Shown here: piece after piece, positions 7,771-15,966 of the stretch
Layout: each line of letters begins with the position of its first letter
Position numbering within the stretch: position 1 is the first letter of the stretch
Source of the DNA: Peribacillus frigoritolerans
GTDB taxonomy: Bacteria > Bacillota > Bacilli > Bacillales > DSM-1321
Assembly (NCBI RefSeq): GCF_030676415.1
Contig: NZ_JAUUTW010000016.1
Location: 1-64,000, forward strand
Direction: 5' to 3'
DNA length: 64,000 bases
Notes under the pieces: model-generated
The model's database searches: none
Told to the model about the DNA's origin: nothing
What the model saw: the letters and a program-made list of their open reading frames with translations, nothing else
Position numbers and translations under genes: made by a program

Positions 7771-8172
7771 TCATATTGGGAGAGTAAGCTGCCAGGAAAC
7801 ACCAAATTTATCAGATACCCATCCGAACTTCTTACTAAAGGAATAATCACCCAATGGCATCAGCACTTGTCCGCCATCAGTTAAGCTCGAATAAAGCCCG
7901 TCAATTTCCTCTTCACTATCACATGTAAGGAATATTGAAAAAGAAGGTGTAAACGTAAATTGATGCTTAACATTGCTATCGATGCACATAAATTCCTGAT
8001 CCTTCAAGGTAAAGGTAGCCTGCATGACACTTCCCTCTGTACCTGTTTCATTTGCACCATACCGGATCATGCTGGTTATTTTCGATCCTTCGATTAAAGA
8101 TGTGTAATAATTCATTGCTTCTTCCGCATTTCCTTCGAACATCAAGAAAGGTGTGACCTTCATCATTCTCAT
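7771..8172 (-). CDS. VOC-family protein, PhnB-like
   Basis: A 133-residue protein of the vicinal-oxygen-chelate superfamily, PhnB/3-demethylubiquinone-like group. VTPFLMFEGNAEEAMNYYTS at the N-terminus, then SIFLTCDSEEEIDGLYSSL and FGWVSDKFGVSWQL at the C-terminus, are hallmarks. Substrate and enzymatic status are unknown; many relatives lack catalysis. Three possible starts (ATG 8172, 8166, 8163) follow AAGGAG; the first is close to it (4 bases), so 8166 or 8163 may be used. Confidence 0.85.
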   Translation of the reverse strand: MRMMKVTPFLMFEGNAEEAMNYYTSLIEGSKITSMIRYGANETGTEGSVMQATFTLKDQEFMCIDSNVKHQFTFTPSFSIFLTCDSEEEIDGLYSSLTDGGQVLMPLGDYSFSKKFGWVSDKFGVSWQLTLPI

Positions 8173-8211
8173 CCAGCTCCTTTTCTTCTTTAAATAGTTT
8201 CTTGCATTGTA

Positions 8212-9489
8212 TCATGGCGCCCACCAGTTACCTGAAACCACGATCATTGTCTGTAATTTTACCGTGTTGGAAAAATAGTCATCATCGTCTTGTTCCTGTA
8301 TCGTCCGATTCCATAAGCGGTTCATCCATTGCTGATTGGTGGAATCAACCATGGCACTTACCATGAATGGAGCAACAAAACTTGTACTATTCCCTTCTTC
8401 CACTACTTTTCCGCTTAGCGTATAACCGGATTGGATATTTTCAGGTTTGCCATCCGTTTCCGCTTTAATCCAATCATTCATCCGCTTTAATTGCGGAAGC
8501 GCTCTTTCATCACCAGTCAGTAAGTAATCGAGCGTAAAGCGCCAAGGGGTCCTGCTGCTGTTCCAGCTATAATTGCCGTCATTTTCCCCTTCTAAAAAAT
8601 CAGCTTCTGCCGGCAGATATTCTCCCTTTGATTGTATAATGAAGTCCGGCATTAGACCTGTATTGTTGCTTTCCTCCTCATAAATTGAATGAATGACCGC
8701 ATAGGCTTTATCCGTTACATCTTTCCATTCATCATTCCCAGTTACCGCCCCAAATGACTTAAAATGATTGAGAAGAAGGTCAGATGAACGAGTCGATTGT
8801 CCGTATACTTCATCTTGATCTTCCGCCCAGTCCCCTAGTTTAACCAGGGACTGCGACCGATTTATCTCATTCGACATGATCGCATCCAAGATGTCCTTTG
8901 CACCGGCAAGATAGTCGATTTCCCCTTCACTTCCCCACTGGCGATCGGCCAATAATAGCGAATAAGCGATATCCATATCGCCATCAGTTGCTGAATCGGC
9001 ATCCCCTGGCGTATTGATGATTTTACCCGATTTATCCTTTACTTGCTGCCACGCCATTAAGGAAGGGTCATTATCACTTCGATGCGCTTTATAAAAACGA
9101 TAAAGCCCATCGAAGTACTGCTTGTCCTGGCTGCCTGCCATGATTGCCGTTATCATCATCCCATAACCATGCGCTTCAGAAACGGTCACTGCGTTCTTTG
9201 GCTCTGCATATCCTTTATCATTGTAAAAAATATAATATTGATCATTTTTATCGGCAGGCTGCTTAAGATATTCATTTTTCCAGGTTTCATAAAAATTCGC
9301 TACGGCAGCATCCATTTCCTCCTGTGACAGATTGTCCGGTTTTATCGTACCCGCCTGATAGACTGTATGCTGAGGAAACGCCCTTTTACCGGTGAGCTCT
9401 TTCTTTTTGGTTTGGGAAACCAATGCCATCGAGGCAATGATCCCGAAAACGATCACGCCCATCGCTATCAATAAACTTCTTTTTTTCAT
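8212..9489 (-). CDS. Secreted or membrane-anchored glycoside hydrolase family 8
   Basis: A 425-residue GH8 enzyme with an N-terminal hydrophobic signal or anchor (residues 6-24). The GH8 motif VSEAHGYGMMI (about residues 105-115) carries the proton-donor Glu, and ATDGDMDIAYSLLLAD (about 168-183) carries the Asp region of the active site. GH8 members cleave beta-1,4 links in cellulose, chitosan, xylan or lichenin by inversion. Bacillus GH8 proteins are often chitosanase/glucanases, but the substrate cannot be read from sequence. It appears monocistronic. Confidence 0.9.
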   Translation of the reverse strand: MKKRSLLIAMGVIVFGIIASMALVSQTKKKELTGKRAFPQHTVYQAGTIKPDNLSQEEMDAAVANFYETWKNEYLKQPADKNDQYYIFYNDKGYAEPKNAVTVSEAHGYGMMITAIMAGSQDKQYFDGLYRFYKAHRSDNDPSLMAWQQVKDKSGKIINTPGDADSATDGDMDIAYSLLLADRQWGSEGEIDYLAGAKDILDAIMSNEINRSQSLVKLGDWAEDQDEVYGQSTRSSDLLLNHFKSFGAVTGNDEWKDVTDKAYAVIHSIYEEESNNTGLMPDFIIQSKGEYLPAEADFLEGENDGNYSWNSSRTPWRFTLDYLLTGDERALPQLKRMNDWIKAETDGKPENIQSGYTLSGKVVEEGNSTSFVAPFMVSAMVDSTNQQWMNRLWNRTIQEQDDDDYFSNTVKLQTMIVVSGNWWAP

Positions 9490-9594
9490 GGCTGGCTCCT
9501 TGGGTTATGGTGCAGTATTCACTTCGAATATTGAGCGAACCATAAATATTTGTATGTAATTATTTTCCTGATCTTCAATGATTCAATAGCAAGA

Positions 9595-10179
9595 TCAAAA
9601 GGTCCTGCCCACTTTTGCTTCCATTCCCTTCCATATTCTCTTTATATTTTCCCGATGCAAAATGATGACGAATAAGCAAATGAATGATGAGAGTGCAAGG
9701 ATAAGCCTGCCTTCAAATAAAAAGCTGTAAATCAATATGGAAATGCTCCCCAGAATCGAACTGAGGGATACATATTTTGAAAATAGCAAACTAATGAGAA
9801 ATACCATGCAAGCAATGAATATACCTAATGGAGCTAAAAATAAAAACACTCCCGCCGATGTTGCCACGGCCTTTCCCCCTTTAAATCCCGCGAAAACAGG
9901 AAAGGCATGCCCAATTATTGCAAGTAAGCCGCATAGTGCAGGGGAAACGTTCGTATGCAGCGCCATCGGGAGTACGCAGGCTATGAAACCTTTCAATAAA
10001 TCTGCAAATGCTACCATCGTTCCTGCTGTTTTGCCCAATATTCTAAAGCTATTAGTTGCCCCAAGATTCCCACTCCCATATCCGCGGATATCGGTACTGT
10101 AAAACGATTTCCCGATGACCCATGCAAATGGGATGGATCCTATTAAATAGCTTGATAGGAGAATTATCATGTTCAGCAT
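9595..10179 (-). CDS. plsY: Glycerol-3-phosphate acyltransferase, PlsY family
   Basis: A 194-residue integral membrane protein with about five membrane segments and all PlsY signatures: GSGNLGATNSFR (motif 1, residues 36-47), GHAFPVFAGFKGGKAVAT (motif 2, about 90-107) and HRENIKRIW (motif 3, near the C-terminus). It transfers an acyl group from acyl-phosphate to glycerol-3-phosphate, the first step of phospholipid synthesis. GAAGG precedes ATG 10179. It stands alone, away from the usual parE/parC neighbourhood, so it may be a second PlsY copy. Confidence 0.9.
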   Translation of the reverse strand: MLNMIILLSSYLIGSIPFAWVIGKSFYSTDIRGYGSGNLGATNSFRILGKTAGTMVAFADLLKGFIACVLPMALHTNVSPALCGLLAIIGHAFPVFAGFKGGKAVATSAGVFLFLAPLGIFIACMVFLISLLFSKYVSLSSILGSISILIYSFLFEGRLILALSSFICLFVIILHRENIKRIWKGMEAKVGRTF

Positions 10180-10345
10180 AAATTACCTTCTTCTTGGAAT
10201 TATTGAGAATCCTACGATTCTTTTATTCATTCTTTTACAATCCCGACATCATAGGAGATACATTAATGGCAGGCAGCCCTGCTTCTACGTTAGCTTTCAT
10301 GATAGAATCGGTCGAATGAAGTTTATTACCAAAATTATAACTACA

Positions 10346-11032
10346 TCATTCCACTTTTTTCAATTCCATTAACCCTTCGCCATCCAATGAAATAGCTAGT
10401 TGCTGATTTATGACTAGCGAAAGGGGAAAGATTTCCGACTCTTTATCCGAGAAAATCCAACGCCGTTTCCTTGGACCTAAAAGTAAAAACGAACCTGCTT
10501 CATGTTCCCCCATGAAATTCAATCCATCTTCCCTTATCGCTTCACCCTTCCTTACAGGTACACCATTATTGATCAATTGATTTCCCAAAACGGTGACTTC
10601 ATCTGTCGTAATGTTTATTTCACTAATGCACAGGACGTTTTGAGCTGAAAAAGACTCAGCCTCGGATTCGGGTGATACGGAATATCTCGATATGAACTCG
10701 ACAATGTTGCCTGAAGGGTCTAAAAAATAAAAAGAATGTGCGTCTGAAAAGCTGAAATAAACTTCGTCATCATCATCTTCTCTAGTCAATTCCACTTTTG
10801 ATTTGGCCCATGCTTTTGCCGAAGTAAATAAATTGGTCGGTATGTTTATGGCAAAATGGTAAAAAGGCTTTTTTTTGTGATGATATTTTTTAATTTCAAG
10901 CACACTTTCCCCAGCCTTCATTTCAAAACCATCATCAGTTTGCGATAGTACCTCAAATCCTAACACATCAACATAAAAACTCCGCATTTCATTCCATGCA
11001 TGACTATACAAAGTGACTTTATTGATAATCAA
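10346..11032 (-). CDS. VOC/glyoxalase-fold protein, two-domain
   Basis: A 228-residue protein. The N-terminal half (residues 1-115) is a clear VOC unit: MIINKVTLYSHAWNEMRSFY, GFEVLSQT and a C-terminal FYFLDPSGNIVEFI with the metal-ligand-type Glu. The second half is less conserved. It resembles ring-cleavage-dioxygenase-like VOC proteins of Bacillus; no substrate can be assigned. The start is TTG at 11032 with GGGGG eight bases upstream. Confidence 0.78.
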   Translation of the reverse strand: MIINKVTLYSHAWNEMRSFYVDVLGFEVLSQTDDGFEMKAGESVLEIKKYHHKKKPFYHFAINIPTNLFTSAKAWAKSKVELTREDDDDEVYFSFSDAHSFYFLDPSGNIVEFISRYSVSPESEAESFSAQNVLCISEINITTDEVTVLGNQLINNGVPVRKGEAIREDGLNFMGEHEAGSFLLLGPRKRRWIFSDKESEIFPLSLVINQQLAISLDGEGLMELKKVE

Positions 11033-11193
11033 CGTTCAATCCCCCTTATCCCGATACACCTAACAAATATTGTAAAGTAATCCTGAATTTGTGCAAACAT
11101 TCCGTACTCTTTAAAATCTATATGTTTCTATTCACGCTACCTATTTTTACCACAAATAACTAATGAATTATCTCTTAACTATGAAAGCCAAAT

Positions 11194-11222
11194 CAAAAAG
11201 GGCCGCCAAATCGGTGGTCCCT
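11194..11222 (-). terminator. Terminator downstream of the pentapeptide gene
   Basis: Minus strand AGGGACCACCG-ATTT-GGCGGCCCT is followed by TTTTTGATTT. It is about 80 bp beyond the pentapeptide-repeat gene. Confidence 0.7.
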
Positions 11223-11302
11223 CGATTTCTTATAGCTTTATTGAAAGATCTCTTCCCCAGCGCAGTTTACTCTCCATTAGCCATTTTTCACCTTAAAAAG
11301 GT

Positions 11303-11950
11303 TCACTCTTTAATTTTCAGTCCAAGCATGGCTGCAAAGACTATCGCTTGGTCCGGGGAAACTTCGCATCCCTTTAAATCCTCCGGGGAAACGGTAAGCC
11401 TTTGAAATGTAGAACTGCTAATATCAATCCCTTTGAGCGGTGTCCGGGAAAAGTTCACTTCATTTAATCTACATGTTTCGAACTTCACTTTGACGAATTT
11501 ACACTCATAATAATCAGCACTTTCCAATGAGCAATGATCGAACTTCACTTGCTTTAAATTGGAATAACCAAAGGCACTTAAATTCAAGTTGCAATTCTCA
11601 AAGGAGACATTTCCTAAACTTGCGTCAGACAGGTTAATCCCTAAAAGTTTGGACTCTTTGAATTCCACCCGATGAATTGAGCCACCCATGAAATCGGCAT
11701 TCGTCAAATCGCAATGATCAAAAATGACATCCGTCAACTCGATATTCCGGAATGATACATCGCTGAATGTCACATTTTTAAAAACAACCTGTGATAATAC
11801 GACTTTGTCCATCTTTTCTCTATCGATCGTGCAATTGGTTATGATACAGGAATCAAGATAAGGCTCATCATGATAATATATTTCCTGAAAGTTCGCTTGA
11901 GTTAAGTCTTGAGGGATCTTTGGCTGTTCAATTTTGATTTTGCCTGACAT
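11303..11950 (-). CDS. Pentapeptide-repeat protein
   Basis: A 215-residue protein in which residues 45-180 are successive A(D/N)LXX-like five-residue units (for example VVFKN VTFSD VSFRN, LTNAD, LSAFG YSNLK QVKFD). These fold into a right-handed beta-helix. Relatives include the gyrase-protecting Qnr/MfpA group, but most are of unknown function and nothing here indicates drug resistance. The first 40 residues are non-repetitive. Confidence 0.88.
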   Translation of the reverse strand: MSGKIKIEQPKIPQDLTQANFQEIYYHDEPYLDSCIITNCTIDREKMDKVVLSQVVFKNVTFSDVSFRNIELTDVIFDHCDLTNADFMGGSIHRVEFKESKLLGINLSDASLGNVSFENCNLNLSAFGYSNLKQVKFDHCSLESADYYECKFVKVKFETCRLNEVNFSRTPLKGIDISSSTFQRLTVSPEDLKGCEVSPDQAIVFAAMLGLKIKE

Positions 11951-12208
11951 ATTATCACCTTTTCACCTTATTCTTCAGTCACTGGATAACATTTCCCCAG
12001 CTGCATCACGCTTCTATACCGGAAAAAGTACGTCTTGCTTTTAACTGCATATCCCTTTAGCGTTGAAGCGATAAGGGCCCACCGCTGGTTATATAGCAAC
12101 TGGTCTACTCAATTTCGACTTAAATATAAACTATATTTCAGTGAAGTTCAATCTAAGAATTTCATGAAAATCACTATTATTTTTCGTTATTTTGTGTCAT
12201 CTTCCATC

Positions 12209-12237
12209 AAAAAAAAGCTGCCTCATCGACAGCCTTG
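12209..12237 (-). terminator. Terminator of the DUF4306 gene
   Basis: Minus strand AAGGCTG-TCGATGAGG-CAGC is followed by eight T, just beyond the stop at 12243. Confidence 0.75.
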
Positions 12238-12242
12238 TGACT

Positions 12243-12728
12243 TTAAATTTCAGTATCGAATCCTGTTGGCACCCGGAAATAATATAGAGCTGCACCTATT
12301 ATGGCTATCATTCCGCCTATAAGAAAAAATGCTTGAAAGATATTTCCTCCAACAGTCGGGGAATTGGATACAAAACCACTTGAAAGCAGAAAAAGGATAC
12401 CCAATCCCAATAAGAATAGAGCCATTTTTTTAATACTTCTTTTGAATAGGATAAATCCCGTAAGTATGATTAAGTAAAATGCTGTGATGACCATAAGAAA
12501 TGGAAATAACGGTTTGAATTTTGCGGCATACACGAAATGGTCGAAACTCGAAATATCATCTGCATCCATCGCCTGATCATCATTAACTGGTGTGAAATGC
12601 GTGGAATACTTCCATTCCCAAGGTCTATCCAGAATTTCACTGCCTTCGTACCAGGTGCAAAATGTAAAAACCATAAAGAAAAGTGCAACGATAGTCATTT
12701 GTAAATAATTGTTGAAAGTCAATTTCAT
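12243..12728 (-). CDS. Four-helix membrane protein, DUF4306-like (YjdJ type)
   Basis: A 161-residue protein with membrane segments at about 10-28, 74-95, 102-119 and 128-150. An extracellular loop between helices 1 and 2 carries WYEGSEILDRPWEWKYS. The arrangement resembles Bacillus DUF4306 proteins such as YjdJ; function is unknown. It is a single gene with its own terminator. Confidence 0.65.
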   Translation of the reverse strand: MKLTFNNYLQMTIVALFFMVFTFCTWYEGSEILDRPWEWKYSTHFTPVNDDQAMDADDISSFDHFVYAAKFKPLFPFLMVITAFYLIILTGFILFKRSIKKMALFLLGLGILFLLSSGFVSNSPTVGGNIFQAFFLIGGMIAIIGAALYYFRVPTGFDTEI

Positions 12729-12857
12729 CTCCTCCAGCTGTCATTATACCAATAAATGGGTAATTTTCAACCAGGGCTCCCGGTGTTAAAGCTATATGTA
12801 AACAAACACTGTTTCCTGAATAATATAATGTAACCACTTTTAAGGAGCGTTTGAGAT

Positions 12858-13508
12858 ATGATCACTCATGGAGATGACCTCCTTATTTCAGGAGCATGGC
12901 TACTGGGCATCGGCACACTTGTAGGCGCAATCGGGCAAACCCGGCAAACTTTAACGGGCACTAACCTCGGAAAAGACCTGGTCCTCAAAGGGAATGGCAT
13001 CGAAGCCGTTGGAAATTCGCTGCAAGCAATCGGCCGTTCGAAAATGCTGAACCCGGAAAATGAACGTTCGGAAACCTATTTCATTTTCGGTGCTTGGCTT
13101 GAGGCTGTTGGCAATATCACAAATGCAGTTGGAATAGATATGCAGTTGAGTGGTTCAGAGGAAGAGGGAACCAGAACCGATGCACTCGGCAGTGGAATCC
13201 AAGGATTAGGAGCCGCATTTGAAGCATTCGGGGCATCATTGACTGAGGAGTCCCTTTCACGCTCTCATGAGATCACGGGAAATGGCCTCATTGCAGCCGG
13301 TTCTTTTTTGGAATCGATCGGAAATATTTTCATTTTAAATAAAAAGCGACGGATGGGAGAACAAATTCTTTTACTAGGCAGCTGGACCCAGGTTTTCGGT
13401 GCATTTATATTGATCGATGCCTTTTCACTTGACCCAGAACCCGAACAGCCTGAGAAAGGTAAAGATGGACATAACAGCCATTATAGCTATGCCAACCATT
13501 GCCTTTGA
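12858..13508 (+). CDS. Internally repetitive DUF6944-family protein
   Basis: A 216-residue protein made of repeats of about 20-40 residues rich in Gly/Ala, each with a G(S/A)W- or GNG-start and an hxxhGxxxxAhG body: GAWLLGIGTLVGAIG, GNGIEAVGNSLQAIG, GAWLEAVGNITNAVG, GSGIQGLGAAFEAFG, GNGLIAAGSFLESIG, GSWTQVFGAFI. It resembles the Bacillus DUF6944 repetitive family of unknown function. The repeats are amphipathic and might form a membrane-lying or pore-like array (inference). An ATG at 12858 follows AAGGAG. Confidence 0.7.
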   Translation: MITHGDDLLISGAWLLGIGTLVGAIGQTRQTLTGTNLGKDLVLKGNGIEAVGNSLQAIGRSKMLNPENERSETYFIFGAWLEAVGNITNAVGIDMQLSGSEEEGTRTDALGSGIQGLGAAFEAFGASLTEESLSRSHEITGNGLIAAGSFLESIGNIFILNKKRRMGEQILLLGSWTQVFGAFILIDAFSLDPEPEQPEKGKDGHNSHYSYANHCL

Positions 13509-13900
13509 TTAAGGGGCCGCGAGTTCGATCTTCATCCGATTGTGATCTTTGAAATATACCGCATAATGATCCTTCCCGCCTGCGAATGGATGCTTGTCGG
13601 CATATAGGATGGTAACTCCTTTGCCCCTTAACTTTCTGGTGATCACATCAACCTGATAGCTGGAAGTGGCATGAAAGGCTAGATGGTTAAGACCCACTCG
13701 TCCCCTATGATGGAACGTCAAGAAACCTGTTTCGGCTTGTACAAAAACAATGTACATCTCCCCCAATCTCCAACTCCTCCCGCTTTCCCACCCTGAAATG
13801 GCTCATAGCCCATCTCGTCCAAAAACCAGCCCCAAAAATCAATCGACCTATTTAAATTTGATACATACAGCTCAATATGATAAAGAAATCCCTTTGACAC
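13509..13900 (-). pseudogene. VOC-family protein with a frameshift
   Basis: Two overlapping frames make one VOC protein. The upstream frame gives MSKGFLYHIELYVSNLNRSI through DEMGYEPFQ. The downstream frame gives WESGRSWRLGEMYIVFVQ, GRVGLNHLAFHA and a C-terminal KDHNRMKIELAAP. They join if about one base is restored near 13788-13796, where the sequence is a run of C, T and A. Either a real mutation or a sequencing error would explain it. Intact relatives are VOC proteins of about 130 residues. Confidence 0.75.
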
Positions 13901-13935
13901 CTTTCATCTACTCCTTCTGATCACTTTTTTGGCCC

Positions 13936-14069
13936 TTTACTCGTGAGTTTGGGAGTTTTACTCGTGAGTTTCCGCCTTTCACTCGTGAATTTGGTGCTTT
14001 TACTCGTGAGTTTCCGCCTTTTACTCGTGAATTTCCGCCTTACTCGTGAGTTTGGGGCTTTTACTTAAT
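13936..14069. repeat. 21-bp tandem array, TTTTACTCGTGAGTTTCCGCC type
   Basis: Six units of about 19-21 bp share the core TTTACTCGTGA(A/G)TTT, with variable linkers (GGGAG, CCGCC, GGTGC, GGGGC), then a decayed seventh start TTTTACTTAATA. ACTC-GT-GAGT is a short inverted repeat inside the core. It lies between the broken VOC gene and the MarR promoter. The same core forms a larger array at 59218-59506. Confidence 0.9.
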
Positions 14070-14080
14070 ACAAATCCGAG

Positions 14081-14141
14081 TGGACAGAATGGATTTGTTT
14101 TGATATTATAGTTACTCAGGGTAACGATTACTCACAGTAAC
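14081..14141 (+). promoter_or_regulatory. Promoter and twin operators of the marR-MFS operon
   Basis: TGGACA (14081-14086) and TATTAT (14104-14109) have a 17-bp spacer. Two imperfect palindromes follow, GTTACTCAGGGTAAC (14111-14125) and ATTACTCACAGTAAC (14127-14141), 16 bp apart. Their position over the start point suggests MarR autorepression. Confidence 0.7.
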
Positions 14142-14159
14142 TATATATTAATTTAAGGG

Positions 14160-14588
14160 GTGTTTCTGATAAAGACTTATCAAAAATTCTTTCAGCAATT
14201 ATTGCTTCTGTACCGTCCATTTGAAAATAATCTTAATATCCAGCTGAACAAGCATGATTTACACAGGGCGCAATGGTCCATTTTATATTACTTAACCAAT
14301 TATGGTTCGGCGACGCTTGTAGAGCTTGCCAATTACCAAAGTGTGGAGAAACCCACGATTACGAGAACCATTGCCCGCTTGGAAGAGCTGGGGTATGTCG
14401 AGCATGTACCAAGCAAAGATCGACGCGAGAAAAGAATGCGGCTTACGGAGCTAGGCTCTAAGATCTACAGTGAAGTCCGCGTGACAATCGATCAATACGA
14501 ACAGGAAATCTTGAAAGGGATCACGGAAGAGGAACAACTCGCAGCCATCCGCATCATGGGCGAAATAAGAAATAACATAATTAAGTAA
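14160..14588 (+). CDS. MarR-family transcription regulator
   Basis: A protein of about 142 residues with the MarR winged helix: LHRAQWSILYYLTNYGSATLVELANYQ, KPTITRTIARLEELGYVEHV and the wing DRREKRMRLTELG. It is followed 12 bp later by an MFS transporter gene, the usual MarR/efflux pairing. The start is uncertain: GTG 14160 overlaps the likely Shine-Dalgarno AAGGGG, so a later non-ATG codon such as CTG 14166 is possible. Confidence 0.85.
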   Translation: MFLIKTYQKFFQQLLLLYRPFENNLNIQLNKHDLHRAQWSILYYLTNYGSATLVELANYQSVEKPTITRTIARLEELGYVEHVPSKDRREKRMRLTELGSKIYSEVRVTIDQYEQEILKGITEEEQLAAIRIMGEIRNNIIK

Positions 14589-14600
14589 GGAGATAATAAC

Positions 14601-15800
14601 ATGGAACAATCCAGAACTAGACTGTGGACGAAGGATTTTGTCATCGTTTCTTCCATTAATTTTTTCATAACATTAATCTTTTATTTACTGATGGTGACAC
14701 TTGCCATCTATGCTGTTAATGAATTGGATGCTTCTACAAGCGAAGCCGGACTCATATCGGGTATTTTTATTATCGGGACGTTAATCGGACGTCTGTTCAT
14801 TGGCCGTTTCATTGATTCAATCGGCCGTAAGAAAACATTATTCATAGGTTTGATCTTTTTCACTTTGACAACACTTCTATATTTTGTGGATCTTGGAATT
14901 GGCTTCCTGCTTGTTAACCGCCTGATCCATGGGATGGCGATGGGGATGGCGAGTACTGCGACAGGAACGATCGTTGCCCAGATCATCCCGGCAACACGAA
15001 AGGGAGAAGGCATCGGCTATTACAGCATGAGCGCAACACTTGCGACGGCAATAGGTCCTTTCATCGGTCTGTATATGGCTCAACATACAAGCTTCCAAGT
15101 GATTTTCAGTTTCTGCCTGGCTTTAGGGGTGATCTCCCTGATTACAGCATTCTTCCTTTATGTCCCAGCATTGAAAGTGACGGCCAAAGTTTCGGAAAGC
15201 AAAGGATTCAAGCTTTCCAATTTCATTGAACCTAAGGCTCTGCCCATCTCGATCATCACTCTGTTATTGGCATTCTGTTATTCCAGCGTCCTTTCTTTCA
15301 TCAGTTTCTATGCCATGGAAATCGACCTGGTCAATACGGCAAGCTTCTTTTTTGTCGTTTACGCAGTAGCCGTATTGTTATCACGTCCTTTCTCCGGACC
15401 GTTAATGGACCGGAAAGGATCGAACTTCATCATGTATCCGGCTTTCATGATTTTCGGAATCGGTTTGCTGCTTCTAAGTATAACAACCAATAGTTTCACT
15501 TTACTGGCAGCTGGTTTCCTCATTGGCCTTGGGTTCGGTAATATGCAATCAAGCTCGCAGGCGATTGCCGTTAAACTGACACCGCCTCACCGAATGGGGA
15601 TGGCAACGTCCACCTTCTTTATCATGCTTGATGCAGGACTTGGTTTCGGCCCTTATATTCTCGGATTCATCATTTCAGTAACAGGGTACAGCACACTTTA
15701 TGTCATCCTGGGTGTTGTGGTCATCGCAACCTCCGTCCTTTACTACTTCTTGCACGGCAAGAAGGAACGTTCAGCTAGAGCGAACTTAGCTTCCATTTAA
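14601..15800 (+). CDS. MFS transporter
   Basis: A 399-residue, 12-helix major facilitator. The loop 2-3 motif is GRLFIGRFIDSIGRKKTLFIG (residues about 64-84), and a repeat of it (SRPFSGPLMDRKGS) lies between helices 8 and 9. It is closest in shape to drug/H+ antiporters of the YfcJ/AraJ kind. GGAGATAATAAC precedes ATG 14601. The preceding MarR gene suggests induction by its substrate, which is unknown. Confidence 0.85.
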   Translation: MEQSRTRLWTKDFVIVSSINFFITLIFYLLMVTLAIYAVNELDASTSEAGLISGIFIIGTLIGRLFIGRFIDSIGRKKTLFIGLIFFTLTTLLYFVDLGIGFLLVNRLIHGMAMGMASTATGTIVAQIIPATRKGEGIGYYSMSATLATAIGPFIGLYMAQHTSFQVIFSFCLALGVISLITAFFLYVPALKVTAKVSESKGFKLSNFIEPKALPISIITLLLAFCYSSVLSFISFYAMEIDLVNTASFFFVVYAVAVLLSRPFSGPLMDRKGSNFIMYPAFMIFGIGLLLLSITTNSFTLLAAGFLIGLGFGNMQSSSQAIAVKLTPPHRMGMATSTFFIMLDAGLGFGPYILGFIISVTGYSTLYVILGVVVIATSVLYYFLHGKKERSARANLASI

Positions 15801-15844
15801 ATGAAAAAGGGATATCCTATTGAAGGATATCCCTTTTTCATTTA
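15798..15844. terminator. Perfect bidirectional terminator
   Basis: A 21-bp perfect stem (15798-15818 with 15824-15844), core AAAAAGGGATATCC, has loop ATTGA and T-rich sides on both strands. It begins at the MFS stop codon and also closes the leftward operon ending at 15967. Confidence 0.92.
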
Positions 15845-15966
15845 AAGCAGTATGCCGATTAATTACCCACCGGAATTCGACTTTAACGACCGATAATTCG
15901 ACATTCACCAAAAGAAGCCGCCAAAAATGTTTATACTTTTGAGACAGCTTCTAGCGATAATGGTAC

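Noticed and set aside
10180-10345. Short minus-strand stretch reading MKANVEAGLPAINVSPMMSG
   Set aside because: Only about 25 codons, no family could be named; possible fossil but not supportable.
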